Assembly (NCBI RefSeq): GCF_052030685.1
Contig: NZ_JBQAJM010000008.1
Span: 21,186-85,185 of the forward strand
Length of the DNA: 64,000 nucleotides
Reading direction: 5' to 3'
Origin: Caedibacter sp052030685
Lineage (GTDB): Bacteria; Pseudomonadota; Gammaproteobacteria; Francisellales; Francisellaceae
Shown here: positions 60,860 to 64,000 of the stretch, piece after piece
How the letters are laid out: each line of letters opens with the position of its first letter
Position numbering within the stretch: position 1 is the stretch's first letter
Notes under the pieces: model-generated
What the model was told of the DNA's origin: nothing
The model's database searches: none
Seen by the model: the letters and a program-made list of their open reading frames with translations, nothing else
Translations under genes and position numbers: made by a program

Positions 60860-62578
60860 ATGAAGAATATAAAGAGAACAATCCTTTGCAGTGCAATCAG
60901 CATAACACTTTTTGGAAGTGCCATAGCTAATAACTATGAAGAACCAACAACGAGTACAGGATACTTTGAAAGCTTCATGGTTAATGGTGCAGAAACATGT
61001 TTTGAGTCAAAAAATATAAAATTAGTCCCACAATCATTGGGAGAGATCAAAAAATTCTATGCAGGTGGTGCTGTTGATACTAAAAATGCGCTAACGAGTT
61101 TATCCATGGATTTGAACCTTGGTTTTATTTATGGTCCGTTTTCAGGGAATAATAAGATTTCCTATATAACGACAAATTTAAGTAAAGAGAAGACAATTGA
61201 CTTATTTTTTATGTCGTCTTATGCTCAAAAGTTTCGTGTTGATTATGGTTCAAATCCTTTTACAAAAAGAGCAGCGGAACTAATTAAGCAGAGCAATAAT
61301 CCAGATAATGCTTTAAATTTTATTTCTGCATGTGGCACGAATATACCAACACTTTTCTACGCTGGAGCATCAACGCTTTTTAAAGTAACAATGACATTTA
61401 ACTCTAAGGAAGAAGCTCAAGAAATCAAAGATATACTGAAAGTAAAAATGAACTTGGATGGCGGTTGGGTTTCGTTAGAGGGTGAGATAGCTAACTTAGA
61501 TAAAAAGTATCAGGCTAAAACACAATTTAAGATTGAAAGTACAGAAACAGGTTATTCAACTACTGCTGCAAAGGAGCGTGAAAAAGTAGCAAATAGCATA
61601 GGTAAGTGTATATCAGGTGGATCAGAAGCAGATTGTACTCAGTATATTCAGGCGATTTCAAATTATACATTTAACTTCAGCGATTATGTTGCTCGTGATG
61701 TTGCAAAGAATGACCAAAAGAAGTTTAAGTATACTTTGACACTTATGGGAACACCTCTAGAAAGTTCTCCTATAGGTCAAATTATTGTTAACCCTAAAGG
61801 CATTGATGCCAAGCAAAACATACAAGAAGCAATTAACACCCACTATAAGAGTCAGTCAATAATGAATATAAATTCAGCTATTGAAAGATATTTACGAGAA
61901 AGACTTGAGTTAGAAGATTCTATTGATGAAATATACAACAAAGTCAATCTGGATATTAGCCTAAAAGAGTCTTTAGAGAAAATCAAAGTTATGCTATCAA
62001 AGAGCTATGATTTCAATAATCATGAGAAGGGCGTTTTAAGCAATGCTTTAAATGATATAGTCAAAAATCCAAGAAATCATCAAAGAGAGTTTGATAGAAT
62101 TTTAGAGTATTTTAAGGAACATCAAATTAGTGAGAGTGACTTAGGAAAAGTAGCAGAATATAAGCATATTGAGCAATTTAAATTGGCGGGTGTTGATGAT
62201 ATAGATTTATCAAAAATATTCCAGATAGACTCTAGTTATCTTATGAAGCAATCTGCTGAAGGCTTACCTGCTTCAAACTCTAAAAACTTTGTTGTTATTA
62301 GCGACAAAGAGCAAGGCTATCCAAGGTATCGATATTTAGACTTAGCGCTTAATTCAGCACTTAAAGAAAGTCAAAAAGAGTTTGATGATGTTATAGGAAA
62401 AATATACAAAGAGCACAATAAGGGGTGTGTATATGGGTTTTTAGGTGGTCAATACACGGGACATAGAGCCGAGTACAGACTGGAGCCCAATCATATATTA
62501 CCTGTGTATAGTAAACTATTAAATTTTATTGAATCACAGAATAATTTAATTCAAGCATTAGAACAGAATAAAGCATGA
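60860..62578 (+). CDS. Secreted protein, possible MACPF/CDC-like
   Basis: This 572-aa exported protein has a signal peptide at about 1-23 (ending GSAIAN). In the middle, FISACGTNIPTLFYAGASTL (154-173), followed by FKVTMTF and SKEEAQEIKDILK, fits the pattern of the CGT/YGTH core strand of MACPF/CDC pore-forming proteins, where the strand is followed by a membrane-inserting hairpin. Residues 315-470 form a charged helical region. The C-terminus (about 500-560) has HNKGCVYGFLGG. The family call is weak and rests on one motif. GGAT lies before ATG; the gap to the previous gene is 144 bases. Confidence 0.5.
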   Translation: MKNIKRTILCSAISITLFGSAIANNYEEPTTSTGYFESFMVNGAETCFESKNIKLVPQSLGEIKKFYAGGAVDTKNALTSLSMDLNLGFIYGPFSGNNKISYITTNLSKEKTIDLFFMSSYAQKFRVDYGSNPFTKRAAELIKQSNNPDNALNFISACGTNIPTLFYAGASTLFKVTMTFNSKEEAQEIKDILKVKMNLDGGWVSLEGEIANLDKKYQAKTQFKIESTETGYSTTAAKEREKVANSIGKCISGGSEADCTQYIQAISNYTFNFSDYVARDVAKNDQKKFKYTLTLMGTPLESSPIGQIIVNPKGIDAKQNIQEAINTHYKSQSIMNINSAIERYLRERLELEDSIDEIYNKVNLDISLKESLEKIKVMLSKSYDFNNHEKGVLSNALNDIVKNPRNHQREFDRILEYFKEHQISESDLGKVAEYKHIEQFKLAGVDDIDLSKIFQIDSSYLMKQSAEGLPASNSKNFVVISDKEQGYPRYRYLDLALNSALKESQKEFDDVIGKIYKEHNKGCVYGFLGGQYTGHRAEYRLEPNHILPVYSKLLNFIESQNNLIQALEQNKA

Positions 62579-62620
62579 AAATAAATTAACAACCTTAACA
62601 AAAAAATAAGGATTAAGTAA

Positions 62621-63256
62621 ATGAAGTTTTTATTAAATTGTTTAGCGCTAGCCTTAACTTTTGGTTCGGCATGGGCTAGTTATGATATGCGCTTAGAAAA
62701 TGAATATTATGAAGATGCTACTGTAACATTAGATTGTGGTGATAAGGATGCTGGTACTCAATTACCAGAAAGTGCGTGTAAATTATTAACATCTCACATT
62801 GAGGCTAGAACTACACGAGATTTTATGCAATTAAATCAAGATATAGGTATTAAGAGTGGTGTTGTATATCCAATCAAAGTAACACTTTCTTATCAAGGTG
62901 GCTTAAAAGTGGTTTATAGATTTAATATTACCGGAGTTTGGAGTAGTTCAGAGCTATCAGATTTAAGGGTTACAAAAGATAAAAGTGACATCAAAAAATT
63001 GTTACCTGAAACTGGTTCGCTTATTGAGGGGAATATGGAGAATAATATATCTTTCTCTCACGATGGTGCAAGTGATTTGTCAGTTTTTGCTAAATCTAAT
63101 GTGAACTTCAGTCTTCATAAAGTAAGTGGATTAACGCTTGGGGTAAAAGCCACGACAGATTTGCATTGTCCACTTGAGCCTACAAACTCTATGCTTGAAG
63201 CAGCATGGGAAAGGGCCACTGCCAAAACAGAAAATCAAGCGTTAATTGGTAAATAG
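62621..63256 (+). CDS. Small secreted protein, unknown family
   Basis: This 211-aa exported protein has a signal peptide at about 1-19 (LALALTFGSAWAS). The mature part is beta-rich with three cysteines (two near residues 39 and 53, one near 182), one pair possibly forming a disulfide. No domain is recognised. It starts 42 bases after the 572-aa protein gene, with AAGGA 9 bases before ATG, so the two are probably co-transcribed. It could be an accessory or immunity-type partner of the larger secreted proteins, which is inference from order only. Confidence 0.6.
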   Translation: MKFLLNCLALALTFGSAWASYDMRLENEYYEDATVTLDCGDKDAGTQLPESACKLLTSHIEARTTRDFMQLNQDIGIKSGVVYPIKVTLSYQGGLKVVYRFNITGVWSSSELSDLRVTKDKSDIKKLLPETGSLIEGNMENNISFSHDGASDLSVFAKSNVNFSLHKVSGLTLGVKATTDLHCPLEPTNSMLEAAWERATAKTENQALIGK

Positions 63257-63449
63257 TAGAAGATGAAGGTGTCCAATTAGGTAGCTATCGGAAGTCGCCT
63301 AATCCAGATTGATAATAGTTATATATCAAATTTATATGCACTTCAGCATCCTAAGAGGTTTTGCCTCAACTAAACATAGCAATACCTCGCGGGTTTTATT
63401 GACGTGAAAATTGAACAAAAAACAATAAGTGATTCAGGAGAACTATAAA

Positions 63450-63953
63450 ATGTTAAACAAGAAATACCCTAAAAAAATTATGCTAACTGCTATGATGTCA
63501 TTATTGTTAGCTGGAAATAGCATAAGCTACGCTGGTAATGGTGTACAGAAATTAAAGCCAGTTAATACCGCTTTAAGTGTGTCAAAGAATGCATTAAAGA
63601 TTAACTCTTCTTTGGAGTCAACAAGACTTATAGGTCTTAAGTATTGGGAGCAAAAATATGTGTTACAAGATATTCTCTCCGATATCCCTTATGCCAGTGA
63701 AGGAGTTGAATACGCCTTAGATGTAATCAAGTCTCAACCATTTAAATCAGTTGATTTAACTTTGAAATTTATTAATGATTATGGGAGTGAAAAATATATA
63801 GATGCTGCGAAATCAGCCATAGTCTGTATGGCATATTTGACAGGGCAACTTACAGTTTCTCAAGTGATTAATTATTTTAAAATGTATAATGGATGGGTAA
63901 AAGCTTTATCAAATTTACTAGGCTATACCCAACTTGGTAAGCAAAAATTCTGA
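63450..63953 (+). CDS. Small secreted helical protein, unknown family
   Basis: This 167-aa exported protein begins at ATG 63450, chosen because AGGAG lies 9 bases upstream (an in-frame codon extends to 63429). The signal peptide is about 1-30 (basic MLNKKYPKKI, hydrophobic MLTAMMSLLLAG, then SISYAG). The rest is predicted helical with Leu/Ile heptad-like spacing and one cysteine. No family is recognised. It is the fifth consecutive signal-peptide gene. A short stem (GAGG-TTTTG-CCTC near 63355-63368) lies in the gap before it. The last 47 bases of the window show nothing. Confidence 0.55.
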   Translation: MLNKKYPKKIMLTAMMSLLLAGNSISYAGNGVQKLKPVNTALSVSKNALKINSSLESTRLIGLKYWEQKYVLQDILSDIPYASEGVEYALDVIKSQPFKSVDLTLKFINDYGSEKYIDAAKSAIVCMAYLTGQLTVSQVINYFKMYNGWVKALSNLLGYTQLGKQKF

Positions 63954-64000
63954 AACGTATACGATATAAGGCTTTTCGCCATACATAAAGGTGCGTTAAG

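Overview
The window is AT-rich gammaproteobacterial chromosome. The gene content (rpoC; initiator tRNA-Met followed by rimP-nusA-infB-rbfA; lolB-ispE; NhaD; monomeric NADP-isocitrate dehydrogenase; an LbtU-like outer-membrane protein; an MHS-type transporter) suggests a relative of Francisella in the Thiotrichales, for example Fastidiosibacteraceae. This placement is inferred from gene content and protein style, not from an alignment.

Layout. 1-4.2 kb: 3' part of rpoC and its terminator. 4.2-6.2 kb: a 201-bp insertion repeat abutting trpC, then a glycosyltransferase. 6.2-12.6 kb: a lysine riboswitch and a tightly overlapping lysC-dapB-dapA-dapD-lysA operon ending in an AstE/aspartoacylase-like hydrolase that may stand in for DapE. 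12.6-25.3 kb: a FAD monooxygenase, lysine permease LysP, a secreted GH16-like protein, an MFS transporter, a HAD phosphatase, a peroxiredoxin, an outer-membrane barrel, NhaD, an LpxL-type acyltransferase and a lipoprotein. 25.3-33.7 kb: dispersed repeats, a two-component system, a SulP transporter, a Xre-RES toxin-antitoxin pair with a palindromic operator, a KfrA-like protein and icd. 33.7-46.2 kb: tRNA-Val, BrnT/BrnA, tRNA-fMet, two tandem terminators, rimP-nusA-infB-rbfA, der-murA-murB, tRNA-Gln, ispE-lolB and a gamma-carbonic anhydrase homologue. 46.3-49.7 kb: a catabolic operon (DUF1028 protein, AllC-like M20 amidohydrolase, YfcC-type carrier) with a 9-G tract just before the carrier start codon. 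49.7-52.7 kb: a chimeric relic, a ketopantoate-reductase-like gene, a DUF1778-GNAT toxin-antitoxin pair and a HAD nucleotidase.

52.7-64 kb is accessory: an orphan winged-helix regulator with a degenerate receiver domain, a secreted leucine-rich-repeat-like protein, an IS66 transposase, a probable transposase scrap, and then five consecutive genes whose products all start with signal peptides. These are a PI-PLC X-domain protein, an 858-aa protein of unknown family, a 572-aa protein with a faint MACPF/CDC-like motif, and two small proteins of unknown family. This secreted cluster is the best candidate for an undescribed system, perhaps a membrane-attacking effector set. That reading is inference from composition and order.

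Other themes are three intact toxin-antitoxin modules plus a relic of a fourth, and several families of short structured repeats placed at gene ends.
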